From: Saccharopolyspora rhizosphaerae
GTDB lineage: Bacteria; Actinomycetota; Actinomycetes; Mycobacteriales; Pseudonocardiaceae
DNA length: 64,000 nucleotides
Assembly (NCBI RefSeq): GCF_003931915.1
Contig: NZ_RSAA01000004.1
Coordinates: 266,264 to 330,263, forward strand
Reading direction: 5' to 3'
The translations under genes and the position numbers were made by a program. Below the pieces are notes generated by a model. It saw only the letters and a program-made list of their open reading frames with translations, had not been told where the DNA came from and made no database searches. Position 1 is the first letter of the stretch. Every line of letters starts with the position of its first letter. Positions 7,901 through 18,021 of the stretch are shown here, one piece after another.

Positions 7901-9898
7901 GCCCAGCCACACCGCGCGGAAGGCGTCCTCGAAGCGCTGCCGCAACGAGTCCAGCAGCTCCGGGTCGGAGCTGTCGAGCAGGGCCGAGTCCAGCCGCAGA
8001 CCGAAGTCGTAGATGTAGAACTGCTGGCCGGAGGTCTCCAGGGTGAGCTCGTAGGGCCGCTCGTCGACGACCTCCACGCCCATGCTCTGCAGCACCGGCA
8101 GCACCCGGGACAGCGTGACCCGGCCGCCGACGTAGAGCTTGAAGCGGCGCTGACCGGCGCTGGCGTCGCGCGGCACGTAGAACGACATCCGCAGGTCGTC
8201 GGGGCCGCTCAGCGACTCCAGCCGGCGCAGGTCCGCGAGGCCCTCGGCGGCGGTGAAGTCCTCCTTGTAGGCCTCCGGGAACACCGAGGCGTAGTCCTGC
8301 CCCACCTGGGCGACGGCCTCGGACAGCGAACGGGCCGCGCGGTTCTCGGTCCCGTTGCCGTTCCGCTCGGCGGCCACCTCGGCGACCATCTGGTCGTCCC
8401 AGGTGTGGATGGCCTCCTCCAGCCGCTGCTGGATGCGGTGCAGGTTCGGCTCGACCTGGTCCTCCGGGTCGGTGTGCACCACGAAGTGCACCCGCGCCAG
8501 CGTGGATTCGCCCACCCGCGTGCTGTACTCCAGCTCGGTGCCGCGGAGTTCGTCGAGCAGCACCTCCTGCATGGCCAGCCGCGAACTCGTCGTGTACCGA
8601 TCGCGCGGCAAGTAGACCAGGCAGGAGAAGAAGCGGCCGTAGGTGTCGCGGCGCAGGAACGGCTTGAGCTTGCGGCGCTCGGCCAGCGCCAGCACGCCGG
8701 TGATGGTCTCCTGCAGGGTCTCGAAGTCGGTGGAGAACAGCTCTGTGCGCGGGTAGCTCTGGATCTCCTCCAGCATCCGCTGACCGGAGTAGGACTCCAG
8801 CGGGAACCCGGCCCGGTGGATGACCTGCCGCACGCGGCGTTCCACGAGCGGGATGTCGAGGACGTCCTCGTGCAGCGCGGTGGTGGTGAACAGGCCGAGG
8901 AAGCGGTGTTCACCGGTGACCCGGCCGGAGTCGTCGAAGGTCTTGACACCCACGTAGAACGGGTGGACCGGTCGGTGCACTGTGGACGGTGCGCTGGCTT
9001 GGGTGAGCACCAGCAGCTCCGCGGACAGCGCGTGCGCCCAGGCGTCCGGACCAGCGGTCAGGCTGCGGGAGGCGACGCTGTCGCTGCGCAGCACGCCGAG
9101 CCCGGAGGCCAGCACGGGCTGCAGCGCGGGGCCGTCGCCCTCGACGAGCTCGTAGTGCCGGTAGCCGAGGAACGTGAAGTGACCGTCGGCCAGCCAGCGC
9201 AGCAGACCGGCACCGTCGGCGACCTGCTCACCGGGCAGCGGTGGGTTCTTCTCCAGCTCGTCGGCCAGGGACCGGGCGCAGGCGATCATCCGCTCGGTGT
9301 CCTCGACGACCTCGCGCACGTCGTTGAGGACGTCGGCGAGGTCCTGCCTGAGCGAGGCGAGCCGATCGGGGTCGACGACCTGCCCGACCTCGATGAACAT
9401 CCAGCTCTCGGCCATCGCACCGGCCGGCGGGTTCGACGGGTCCGCCTCGGGCAGCACTTCCAGCAGCTCACCGGCGACGTCGCGCCGGACGACGATGATC
9501 GGGTGGATGACGCGCAGCACGTCGGCGTTGTCGCGGCCGAGCTCGGCGATCAGCGAGTCCACCAGGTAGGGCATGTCGTCGGTGACCGTCTGCACGACGG
9601 TGGCTTGGCTCTGCCAACCGTGCTCGTCGCGCGTCGGGTTGAAGATCTGCACGAGGGCGCGTCCGGCGACCCGGTTCGCGGCGAGCTCGCGGTGCGATCT
9701 GAGCGCGCCGACGAGGTCGCTCGGGTCGTCGTCGACGAGCTCTTCCGCCGGAACGTGGCGGTAGTACGTGCGCAGCAGCTCGCCGAGCTCGGGGGCGAAC
9801 TCGACGGCTCGTTCCAGCAGTCGCCGTTTGGCCAGTTCGGGGTTCTCGGACTGCTCACCGGTCGTTCCGGTCGGCAGCTGTCCGGGATTCGACGTCAT
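4961..9898 (-). CDS. gdh: NAD-specific glutamate dehydrogenase, large (about 180 kDa) type
   Basis: The 1645-residue protein matches the GDH180 class (mycobacterial Rv2476c is about 1,620 residues). It interconverts L-glutamate and 2-oxoglutarate plus ammonium using NAD. The long N-terminal regulatory half precedes the catalytic core, where SDRPQDFRTEILGLVKAQ and the Lys-containing VGAKGGFVVKR substrate site are seen. The dinucleotide-binding stretch VGIGDMAGDVFGNG follows. ATG 9898 was preferred over an in-frame start nine codons earlier because GGAG lies nine bases upstream. In mycobacteria this enzyme is controlled by GarA; no GarA gene is in the window. The gene is single, minus strand, and ends at a strong hairpin. 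Confidence 0.95.
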   Translation of the reverse strand: MTSNPGQLPTGTTGEQSENPELAKRRLLERAVEFAPELGELLRTYYRHVPAEELVDDDPSDLVGALRSHRELAANRVAGRALVQIFNPTRDEHGWQSQATVVQTVTDDMPYLVDSLIAELGRDNADVLRVIHPIIVVRRDVAGELLEVLPEADPSNPPAGAMAESWMFIEVGQVVDPDRLASLRQDLADVLNDVREVVEDTERMIACARSLADELEKNPPLPGEQVADGAGLLRWLADGHFTFLGYRHYELVEGDGPALQPVLASGLGVLRSDSVASRSLTAGPDAWAHALSAELLVLTQASAPSTVHRPVHPFYVGVKTFDDSGRVTGEHRFLGLFTTTALHEDVLDIPLVERRVRQVIHRAGFPLESYSGQRMLEEIQSYPRTELFSTDFETLQETITGVLALAERRKLKPFLRRDTYGRFFSCLVYLPRDRYTTSSRLAMQEVLLDELRGTELEYSTRVGESTLARVHFVVHTDPEDQVEPNLHRIQQRLEEAIHTWDDQMVAEVAAERNGNGTENRAARSLSEAVAQVGQDYASVFPEAYKEDFTAAEGLADLRRLESLSGPDDLRMSFYVPRDASAGQRRFKLYVGGRVTLSRVLPVLQSMGVEVVDERPYELTLETSGQQFYIYDFGLRLDSALLDSSDPELLDSLRQRFEDAFRAVWLGEAEIDRFNALVLRAGLNWRQAAVLRAYAKYLRQVGIAYTQDYIEDSMLTHRTTTTELVRLFETRFDPELGEADRAAREGELTESVTKLIDEVTSLDADRILRNYLSLIRATLRTNYFVDTRERERPFLAFKLEPREIPGLPEPRPQFEVFVYSPWVEGVHLRFGSVARGGLRWSDRPQDFRTEILGLVKAQAVKNAVIVPVGAKGGFVVKRPPLPTGDPAVDRKASLDEGMTCYRMFISGLLDLTDNLVGNEVAPPPDVVRHDGDDTYLVVAADKGTATFSDIANEVAQSYGFWLGDAFASGGSVGYDHKAMGITAKGAWESVKRHFRELDVDTQREEFTVVGIGDMAGDVFGNGMLLSEHIRLVAAFNHMHVFIDPDPEAAVSFAERRRLFELPRSTWDDYDRGKISQGGGVWSRSLKSIPLNPQIRAALGIDESIEQLAPAELIKHILQAPADLLWNGGIGTYVKSTVETHADVGDKANDAVRVNGADLRVKVVGEGGNLGLTQLGRIEFARNGGKVNTDALDNSAGVDCSDHEVNIKILLDQLVSEGRLGGQQRNELLAEMTDEVGELVLADNHRQNAVLGISRAHAASMLSVHARQVTALEQATGLDRELEALPSKKAFRDLEKSGEGLTSPELATLMAHVKLQLKSDVLDSGLPDAEAFAERLPEYFPKPLRERYGDAIPAHPLRREIITTLLVNEMVDGAGISYAYRLSEELSASTTDAVRAFAVVTHVYDLRRLWSDIDALGGSVPSAVADEMVLESRRLLDRAARWMLTNRPQPLAIGAEITRFRPVVADLMPTVRGLLRGRAAEGVAARIERWVSAGVPEELAERVGVLLDAFALLDIREVAELAERDAGITAERSPRESAELYYALWAHLDVERMLLAVNQLERGNRWHALARLALRDDFYASLRAITVDALRASEPGEGAEEKIARWESANASRLARANSSLEEIVNSGRLDLATLSVAARQLRSMVR

Positions 9899-10040
9899 GT
9901 CAGGCAGCTCCACGCTCCACGGCACCTCGTTGTGCCAACACGGTCCACTCTAAGACTGCCAGTTCCCGCTCACGGGGCCGGGATCCGACCGAGGGGTCGC
10001 GGCGGGTGACGACGCAACGAAACGATGTCCAGGACGTTTC

Positions 10041-12704
10041 TCAGAGCAACGGATCCACTGCCGCGCTACCGATTCCGGGTGCGCGGTGCCTGGCTCCGAC
10101 GCCCTCGTGATGATCATCCTCTGTGGACCGGTGCCGCTTGCGTCCGGCCACGCCGCCGGTGGTGTGATCGATGTGTTCGGCATCGCCCTCACCCCGCTCA
10201 TCGCCGCGTCCCGGCTCACCGTAACCGGGTTTGTGACGACGGCCATGGTTGACGGCGGCGATGCCCTCGCTGACCTGCTGCTTCGCTTCGTCGGTGCGGC
10301 CGGCGTTGTAGGCCATCAGCGCGTCGGCGAGCAGGTCGGCCAGGCTCGCGTCCGGGCTCGGTTCCGGCGGCACCGGTTCCGGTTCGGGCTGCGGTTCGGG
10401 CTCCTCCGCGGCCTCCGGCTCCAGCATGCGCTGGGGTTCGTCCGCGGCGTGCGGTTCCGGCTCTGCGGCGGCGAGGCGGAAGCTCGGGTCGGTCTCCTCG
10501 GCCGGACGCGTCGAGCTCTCCGCAGCCTCGGACGTCGGCGTGGCGGGTTCAGTCTGGAACGCGGCGAGCGGGTCGGAATCGGCGTGCCGGGCGCGACGGC
10601 GGGAGGGCTGGTGGTCGGCGGGGAGCTTCAGCTCGGCGCGGATCTCGGCCAGCGACTTGCCCTTGGACCGGCGCCCGCCCGGCTCCTCCGACTCGGCTTG
10701 CGCCGGGACGTCCTCGGGCTCCGCCGCGGGGACGCCGTGCGCCGGGGTGGCGGGCTCGGGCTCCTGCTCCCGGCGGTCGTGGGCCGCGGTGATGCGCCGC
10801 AGGCTGTCGGCCGCCGCCGCCAGCGGGTCACCGCTCCACCGCTGCGCGACGCCGTCGTCGTCCCCGTCCTCGAAGCCGCCGGACTCCTCGTCCTCGATCG
10901 CGAGGCGTTCCGGCTCGTCGGAGGGCCACCAGGTGCCGGTGGAGTGCTGGCCGGCGGGCTCCTCCTCCGGCTCGGCCGCCTGCTGGACCCGTTCCGGGGG
11001 GGAGCCGAACATCTCGCTCGGCGACGTCGAGTCGAAGGCCACCCGCGGCTCGGGCATCGCCCGCTCGGCGAACGGCTCCGGGGCCTGTTCGGGTCGCTCC
11101 GCGGTCGGCGGGGGCTCCTCCTCGGCTTCCTTGGCGCGACTGGTCAGCGCTTCCATCAGCAGCCGAGCCGCGTCGTGCGCCTCGGCGTACCCACCCCGGC
11201 GGGACTGCTCGTGGCTCCCGTGGTGGCTGGTCGCCGCGGGTTCAGGTGCCGGCGACGCAGGCTCCGGTCCCACCGTCCGGTGGGTCGAGTGCGCAGGCTC
11301 GGTCCGCGCCGCTTCGAGTTCAGGTGCCGCAACGGGCTCCGGCGCCGAGTGCGCAGGCTCGGTCCGCGCCGCAGCGGACTCGGGCACGGCTTCGGGCGCC
11401 GAGTGCGCAGGCCCGCGCTCAGACTCCGCCACGCCCTTTCCAGGCGCGGGCGCGTCGGGTCCAGGTGCCGCGTGCGCAGGCTCGGTCCGCGCCGCAGCGG
11501 ACTCGGGCACGGCTTCGGGCGCCGAGCGCGCAGACGCGCGCTCAGACTCCGCCAGGACAGCTTCAGGCGCGGTCGCGACGGCTTCAGGCTCGGCCGGTTC
11601 GGGGTCGGGCACGGCCGCGACGAGCGCCGAACGCCTGCGGCGAGGCTCCTCGGTCTCCGGCGGGTACGCCTTGATCAGGGCGACTCGGGCGTTGTGCACC
11701 AGCGCCCGCCACCGCCGGTCCGCCGAGTAGGCGCCGCGCAGCGCCTGCAGCGCCGCGGAGACCTCCTCCACGCGCTCGTAAGCGCGGGACAGCGCGTTGA
11801 GCGCCTCGGCGAGCAGCCCGTCGAGCTCGTGCCGCTCGGAGATCGCGGCCGTCTCGGCCAGCACGCGCAGCGCGGCGTCGTGGTCCCCGGCGGGCAAGTG
11901 CACACGGGTGGCCAGCGCCAGTCCGAGCCACCCGGTGGGTCCGGCGGCCGCCGCCCGCACGGGCTCGGCCAGCACCGCCTGGCTGGTCTCGACCGCCTCG
12001 ACCCGGTGCCCCTGGTCGAGCAGGGCGTGCACGCGCTCCAGCAGCAACCGGGTCTGGACTTCCCCGCCGTCGGCCTCCGGGTCGCTGAGCCGCCGCAGCA
12101 GGCCCAGGCCGACGTCGGTGGCGGCGACGGCCTCGCCGAACTCGCCGAGCCTGCGGCGGTGCCCGGCTCGGGCGGCCCACACCCGGGCCTGGAGCACGCG
12201 GGTGGTGTCGGAGTCGTCGTCGGTGTGGAGGCGTTCGGCCTCGTCGAGAGCCTCGCTGCGCTCGTCGACGTCCTGCTGCGCGGGCAAGGCCGCGGCCAGG
12301 GCGAGGAGGGCGTGCGCGCGCAACGCGGGTTCGACGCGGTCGCGCGCGAGCTCGCGGCGCAGGACGCGGACGGCCACCTCGTGGCTGCCCGCGTGGACCG
12401 CGCACCAGCCGAGCTCGATGCGCAGCCTGGTCAGGACGTCGCCGGGAGCGGCGGTTTCGGCGTCGCGCACGGCCTCGAGCGCACGCCCGGTGGCCGCGAC
12501 ACCGCGGCCCAACCTGTTCGAGGCGAACAGCGCCAGCGCCTCGGCGCGCAACCGCGCGCTCCGGTCGCCGGTGCGCCTGGCGAGCGCGGCCGCTCTGTCG
12601 CTGAGCGCCAGCGCCAGTTCCGGGACTCTCCACCGCATCTGCCACGCGGGATCGAGCAACCCTTCCACCGAGCTGGACTCCTCAACAGCGGCCACGCTCG
12701 CCAA
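10041..12704 (-). CDS. TPR-like helical protein with long Ala/Pro/Glu-rich linker
   Basis: About 887 residues. The first 370 or so are alpha-helical with repeated two-helix units (for example LARRTGDRSARLRAEALALF), typical of tetratricopeptide-type scaffolds. A low-complexity Pro/Glu/Ala segment of about 400 residues follows, then a short helical piece (LADLLADALMAYNAGRTDEA) and a His-rich tail. The linker carries near-identical repeats visible at DNA level. There is no signal peptide or membrane segment. I place the start at TTG 12704 because GGAGG lies four bases upstream; GTG 12695 is an alternative. The gap to the ettA stop is 11 bases, so it is probably translated from the ettA transcript. 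Function unknown; protein interaction is inferred. Confidence 0.7.
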   Translation of the reverse strand: MASVAAVEESSSVEGLLDPAWQMRWRVPELALALSDRAAALARRTGDRSARLRAEALALFASNRLGRGVAATGRALEAVRDAETAAPGDVLTRLRIELGWCAVHAGSHEVAVRVLRRELARDRVEPALRAHALLALAAALPAQQDVDERSEALDEAERLHTDDDSDTTRVLQARVWAARAGHRRRLGEFGEAVAATDVGLGLLRRLSDPEADGGEVQTRLLLERVHALLDQGHRVEAVETSQAVLAEPVRAAAAGPTGWLGLALATRVHLPAGDHDAALRVLAETAAISERHELDGLLAEALNALSRAYERVEEVSAALQALRGAYSADRRWRALVHNARVALIKAYPPETEEPRRRRSALVAAVPDPEPAEPEAVATAPEAVLAESERASARSAPEAVPESAAARTEPAHAAPGPDAPAPGKGVAESERGPAHSAPEAVPESAAARTEPAHSAPEPVAAPELEAARTEPAHSTHRTVGPEPASPAPEPAATSHHGSHEQSRRGGYAEAHDAARLLMEALTSRAKEAEEEPPPTAERPEQAPEPFAERAMPEPRVAFDSTSPSEMFGSPPERVQQAAEPEEEPAGQHSTGTWWPSDEPERLAIEDEESGGFEDGDDDGVAQRWSGDPLAAAADSLRRITAAHDRREQEPEPATPAHGVPAAEPEDVPAQAESEEPGGRRSKGKSLAEIRAELKLPADHQPSRRRARHADSDPLAAFQTEPATPTSEAAESSTRPAEETDPSFRLAAAEPEPHAADEPQRMLEPEAAEEPEPQPEPEPVPPEPSPDASLADLLADALMAYNAGRTDEAKQQVSEGIAAVNHGRRHKPGYGEPGRGDERGEGDAEHIDHTTGGVAGRKRHRSTEDDHHEGVGARHRAPGIGSAAVDPLL
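11289..11526. repeat. Direct repeats inside the TPR-protein linker
   Basis: A 55-base block occurs identically at 11349-11403 and 11472-11526. Its first 24 bases occur a third time at 11289-11312. In the protein these give repeats of APEAVPESAAARTEPAH. Slippage or unequal recombination would change linker length. Confidence 0.85.
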
Positions 12705-12715
12705 GGCGCCTCCGT

Positions 12716-14392
<1,677 letters not shown>

Positions 14393-14468
14393 ACCCCGAA
14401 TCGTAGTTGCGTCCTACCGGGCGCCGCGCACGCGGCCCCCCGCAACCCGAACGAGCGACAGCCGGGGT

Positions 14469-16484
14469 TCAGCTGCGCGGCGAGTCCTGCTCGGCGAGCC
14501 GTTTGAGCATCTCGTTGTAAGCGGTGAGATCGGCGTCACCGTCCTGGTCCGCCTTGCGGTCGATCCGCCGCGCCTGCCGGTCGTCCGCCCGGGACCACTG
14601 GATGAGCAGCGCCAGCATCACCACGACCAGCGGGATCTCGCCGGACGCCCAGGCCAGACCGCCGCCGAGCTGCTGATCGGCGAGCAGGTCGGTGAACCAC
14701 GGCAGGTCGAGGCTGCGGTAGAAGTCCCCGCCGATGGGCTTGGCGGACATCATCAGCGTGATGCCGAAGAAGGCGTGGAACGGCATCGAGGCGAAGACCA
14801 GGCCGACCTTGCCGATGGCGGGCAGGCGGCGCGGCGACGGGTCGATGCCGATCACCGGCCAGTAGAAGAGGTAGCCGACCAGCAGGAAGTGGGCGTTCAT
14901 CGCCAGGTGCGCCCAGTGCTGGTCGAGCGCCAGGTCGAACAGGCCGGTGAAGTACAGCGCGTAGAACGAGCCGACGAACAGCACCAGCGCGACGACCGGG
15001 TGCGTGAGCAGGCGGGTCAGCGGCGAGTTGACGAAGGCCATCAGCCACTCGCGCGGACCGGGCGGCTGTCCCTTCCCGGCGGGCTTGAGCACCCGCAGCG
15101 CCAGCGACGTCGGCCCGCCCAGCACCAGGAGCACGGGGACGAGCATGGACAGCAGCATGTGCTGGCCCATGTGCACGCTGAACACGGCGGGCGCGTAGCG
15201 GCCGACACCACCGGACGTGGCGTAGAGCAGCGTCAGGCACCCGCACAGCCAGGCCACCGTCCGCCCGACCGGCCACCTGTCACCGCGAGCGCGCAGCCGG
15301 TGCACGCCCCACAGGTAGAGGCCGGCCGCCACCAGCGCCGCGGTGCCGTAGACGAGGTCGAAGCGGTAGTCGAAGAGCAGCCGCCCGAGGTCCGGCGGCG
15401 CGTCGAGGGTGTAGCCGATGATCAGCTCAGTGCGGCTGGGCACCGTCGTGTAACCCTCGGGCGGCGGGGTGCGGCCCAGCGCGACGGCGACGCCGAGGGT
15501 GGCGAACATGATCAGCACTTCCACGGCACCGAGCCGCAGCAGGCCGGAGGAACCGGACTCCAGCCGGGTCACGACCTTGCCGCGCTGCAGGTACCCGACG
15601 ACCCCGAGCGCCAGCAGCCCGACGATCTTGAACAGCACCAGCAGCCCGTAGGTGGAGCCGAACAGCTGCTCCGGCAAGACCCGCACGAGCGCGTTGATCA
15701 CCCCGGACAGGGCCATCGCGGCCCAGCTGACCAGTGCGATGGCCGAGAAGCGGCGCGCGACCAGCGGCAGGTGCGCCCCGCCGCGAGCGGCGTGGGCGAT
15801 CAGGGCGACCAGCCCGCCGACCCACAGCACGGCGCCGACCAGGTGGAACAGCAGGCTGTTGGTGGCGACGTCGTGGGCGCCGCCGCTGGCGGAGTGGCCG
15901 GTGGCGATGACCGGGAGGAGCCCGGCGAGGCTGAGCCCGAAGGTCACCGTGGTCCAGCCCCACGACAGCACGATCCGGCAAGCCAGCGCGACGACGAAGG
16001 CGATCAGCGCGGTCAACGCCCAGGCCTTGGCCTCTTCGAGCGCGTCGACCAGGCCGAACACCACCTCGGCGCTGAGCACCTCGTTCACCGGGCGACCGGT
16101 GGCGTCGGCGCAGAGGAACGGCACCATCAGAGCCGCTCCGACGAACCACACCGAGGCGGCCCACCCGGCGGTGCGCACGGCGGCGTAGCCGTCGGCGAGC
16201 AGCGCACCCGAGCGGCTCGCCGGAATGCCGAACGAGGCCAGCAGCAGCGAACCGATCGCCACCACCGCACCGGCCTCGGCAACCACCCTCACCACGGGCA
16301 GGCCGTACTGGGTGACGGGACCGGGGTCGGGCAGCCCGAGCAGGGCGTAGTTGGCCCCGGCGGACAGCGTGGTCAGGGCCGCGGCGACGAGGGCCGCGAG
16401 CACTCCTGCGGTGAGGACCAGCACGCCGACCGTGCCGGAAGCGCTGCGCCTGTGGTTCGGTTCGGCGACGGACTCGGAGGGCAC
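14469..16484 (-). CDS. CopD-CtaG fusion membrane protein (copper handling, cytochrome oxidase assembly)
   Basis: The 671-residue protein has roughly 15 membrane segments. The N-terminal half resembles CopD/PcoD copper-resistance domains, with LLFHLVGAVLWVGGLVALI. The C-terminal half resembles CtaG (caa3 assembly), with HMGQHMLLSMLVPVLLVLG and HWAHLAMNAHFLLVGYLFYW. Conserved His/Met residues in the membrane fit copper binding. Fusions of this kind are common in actinobacteria (M. tuberculosis Rv0102). The likely role is copper delivery to cytochrome c oxidase or copper uptake/tolerance. It is divergent from a lipoprotein gene across about 90 bases. Confidence 0.85.
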   Translation of the reverse strand: MPSESVAEPNHRRSASGTVGVLVLTAGVLAALVAAALTTLSAGANYALLGLPDPGPVTQYGLPVVRVVAEAGAVVAIGSLLLASFGIPASRSGALLADGYAAVRTAGWAASVWFVGAALMVPFLCADATGRPVNEVLSAEVVFGLVDALEEAKAWALTALIAFVVALACRIVLSWGWTTVTFGLSLAGLLPVIATGHSASGGAHDVATNSLLFHLVGAVLWVGGLVALIAHAARGGAHLPLVARRFSAIALVSWAAMALSGVINALVRVLPEQLFGSTYGLLVLFKIVGLLALGVVGYLQRGKVVTRLESGSSGLLRLGAVEVLIMFATLGVAVALGRTPPPEGYTTVPSRTELIIGYTLDAPPDLGRLLFDYRFDLVYGTAALVAAGLYLWGVHRLRARGDRWPVGRTVAWLCGCLTLLYATSGGVGRYAPAVFSVHMGQHMLLSMLVPVLLVLGGPTSLALRVLKPAGKGQPPGPREWLMAFVNSPLTRLLTHPVVALVLFVGSFYALYFTGLFDLALDQHWAHLAMNAHFLLVGYLFYWPVIGIDPSPRRLPAIGKVGLVFASMPFHAFFGITLMMSAKPIGGDFYRSLDLPWFTDLLADQQLGGGLAWASGEIPLVVVMLALLIQWSRADDRQARRIDRKADQDGDADLTAYNEMLKRLAEQDSPRS

Positions 16485-16577
16485 ACACCGAGCGTAACGG
16501 CCGCTGTCCGCGCCTCACCGGTCAGGATGGCGCCCCTGGGCGTGGTCTCGCGCACTCCTCGCCGCTACGGTGACCCC

Positions 16578-17162
16578 GTGCCGAACGTCCGTCCCCGCCG
16601 ACCACGGGTGCTCGCGCTGTGCGTTCTGCTCGGCGGCTCGGCGCTCGCCGCTTGCGCGAGCGACGTGGCGGGCACACCTGTCCCAGCCGCAGGCTTCATG
16701 GAGCACCCGGAGACGACGCAGACCCGCTCGGCGATCGCGACCCCGCCACGCATCCCGGACCCGCGCGGCGAGGTCGATCCGTGCACCCTGCTCTCCCCCG
16801 CCGACCTCGCCCCGGTCGGCGGTGCAGCAGGCCCGCCGCACCCGGGCAGCCCGGTCCCGGGCGCGTGCGCGCACCTGCTCGGCGGTCACCCGGACAACAC
16901 GGCCGCGGCCGGCTTCCACGAACCCTTCCCGGTGCTCGCGCAGCGTCAGCCGAGGGGCGTCGAAGTGGACGTGCACGGCTACTCCAGCTGGCTGTACTGC
17001 GAATCCGTCACGGGCTACCAGACGTGCACCGCGGCGACCGCCATCAGATCGGACAGATCGTTGCTGACGATGCTCTCGCTCAAGGACGCCTCAGCAGCGG
17101 ACACCGCTGATCGGCTCTTCGGCCTGACCAGCGCGGCGCTGCGGAAACTGCCCCCCGGGTAG
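16578..17162 (+). CDS. DUF3558 family lipoprotein
   Basis: The 194-residue product starts at GTG 16578 with an Arg-rich n-region, a hydrophobic stretch and lipobox LAAC, so it should be exported and lipid-anchored. After a Pro/Thr-rich spacer comes DPCTLLSPADLAPVG, the characteristic opening of DUF3558 domains found in secreted lipoproteins of mycobacteria and relatives. Paired cysteines follow (CAHLL, YCESV, YQTC). The function of the family is unknown. The much longer open frame upstream in the same phase is antisense to the CtaG/CopD gene and is not real. Confidence 0.8.
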   Translation: MPNVRPRRPRVLALCVLLGGSALAACASDVAGTPVPAAGFMEHPETTQTRSAIATPPRIPDPRGEVDPCTLLSPADLAPVGGAAGPPHPGSPVPGACAHLLGGHPDNTAAAGFHEPFPVLAQRQPRGVEVDVHGYSSWLYCESVTGYQTCTAATAIRSDRSLLTMLSLKDASAADTADRLFGLTSAALRKLPPG

Positions 17163-17294
17163 CCCGCTTGCCGGTTGTCGAAAAGCTTGCCGTTGTGTAC
17201 CGGCTCAGCAACGTTGCCGCGTCGTTCGCACATGCGATGCGGCCGACCGCTACCCTCCTTGCTGCACAACGTCGGGCAAACCGCCCACCGAACG

Positions 17295-17368
17295 GCCCCC
17301 ATAGCTCAGCCGGATAGAGCAAAGGACTTCTAATCCTTAGGTCGCAGGTTCGAGTCCTGCTGGGGGCG
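17295..17368 (+). tRNA. tRNA-Arg (anticodon TCT)
   Basis: A 74-base cloverleaf with acceptor GCCCCCA/TGGGGGC, anticodon stem AAGGA/TCCTT around loop CTTCTAA (anticodon TCT), and T-arm GGTTCGAGTCC. CCA is not encoded. A -10-like TACCCT lies at 17251-17256. Confidence 0.95.
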
Positions 17369-17596
17369 CTCGAGCCCACCGGGACGAGCGGGTGCTGATC
17401 CGCGGAAGATCACCCTCCGCTCACACCGGGTCCGCTTGCGGACCGAGCTCGTGCCACGCTTCGGACGCCGAGCCTCCAGCGGACGTGCGTGAGCCGTGCA
17501 GACTCCCGGGGCGAAGCTGTCCCCACCACTCCAGCAGCAGGGACCGGGTTGCACGTGATCATCCGCCGGCCGCCGGCTTCCGAGACCCACTCGGAG

Positions 17597-18004
17597 TCAG
17601 GCGCTGGGGACGAGTTCGGCCACGAGGTCTCGGACTCGCCGGTCGATGTCGTCGCGGATCTCGCGGACCGCGTCGACGCCTTGTCCGGCGGGGTCGGTGA
17701 GCTCCCAGTCGAGGTAGCGCTTGCCCGGGAAGACGGGACAGGCGTCGCCGCAGCCCATGGTGATGACCACGTCGGCGGCTTGGACGGCGTCGGTGGTGAG
17801 CTTCTTGGGGAACTCCTGCGACAGGTCGAGGTCGAGTTCGTGCATGACCTCGACCACGGCGGGGTTGATCGTGGCGGCTGGTGCGGATCCGGCGGAGCGG
17901 ACAGCGATCTTGCCCCGGGCGTGGTGGTGCAGCAGCGCGGCGGCCATCTGGGACCGGCCGGCGTTGTGCACGCAGACGAACAGGACCTCGGGGGTGGTGG
18001 ACAC
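17597..18004 (-). CDS. arsC: Arsenate reductase, low-molecular-weight phosphatase fold
   Basis: The 135-residue protein carries the CX5R phosphatase loop C11-VHNAG-R17-S near its N-terminus and a second Cys pair in MGCGDACPVFPG. This is the arrangement of thioredoxin/mycothiol-coupled arsenate reductases that reduce As(V) to As(III) in the cytoplasm. GTG 18004 has GAGGAG five bases upstream; the longer open frame reading back into acr3 is a shadow. It lies 17 bases downstream of acr3 and forms the arsR-acr3-arsC operon. Which thiol couple it uses cannot be settled from sequence. Confidence 0.92.
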   Translation of the reverse strand: MSTTPEVLFVCVHNAGRSQMAAALLHHHARGKIAVRSAGSAPAATINPAVVEVMHELDLDLSQEFPKKLTTDAVQAADVVITMGCGDACPVFPGKRYLDWELTDPAGQGVDAVREIRDDIDRRVRDLVAELVPSA

Positions 18005-18021
18005 GACGGCTCCTCGGTTCT

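Noticed and set aside
4712..10009. A plus-strand frame open for 1765 codons
   Set aside because: It is antisense to gdh. The frame stays open because GC-rich third positions remove stops; the translation is His/Arg/Gln-rich with no domain.
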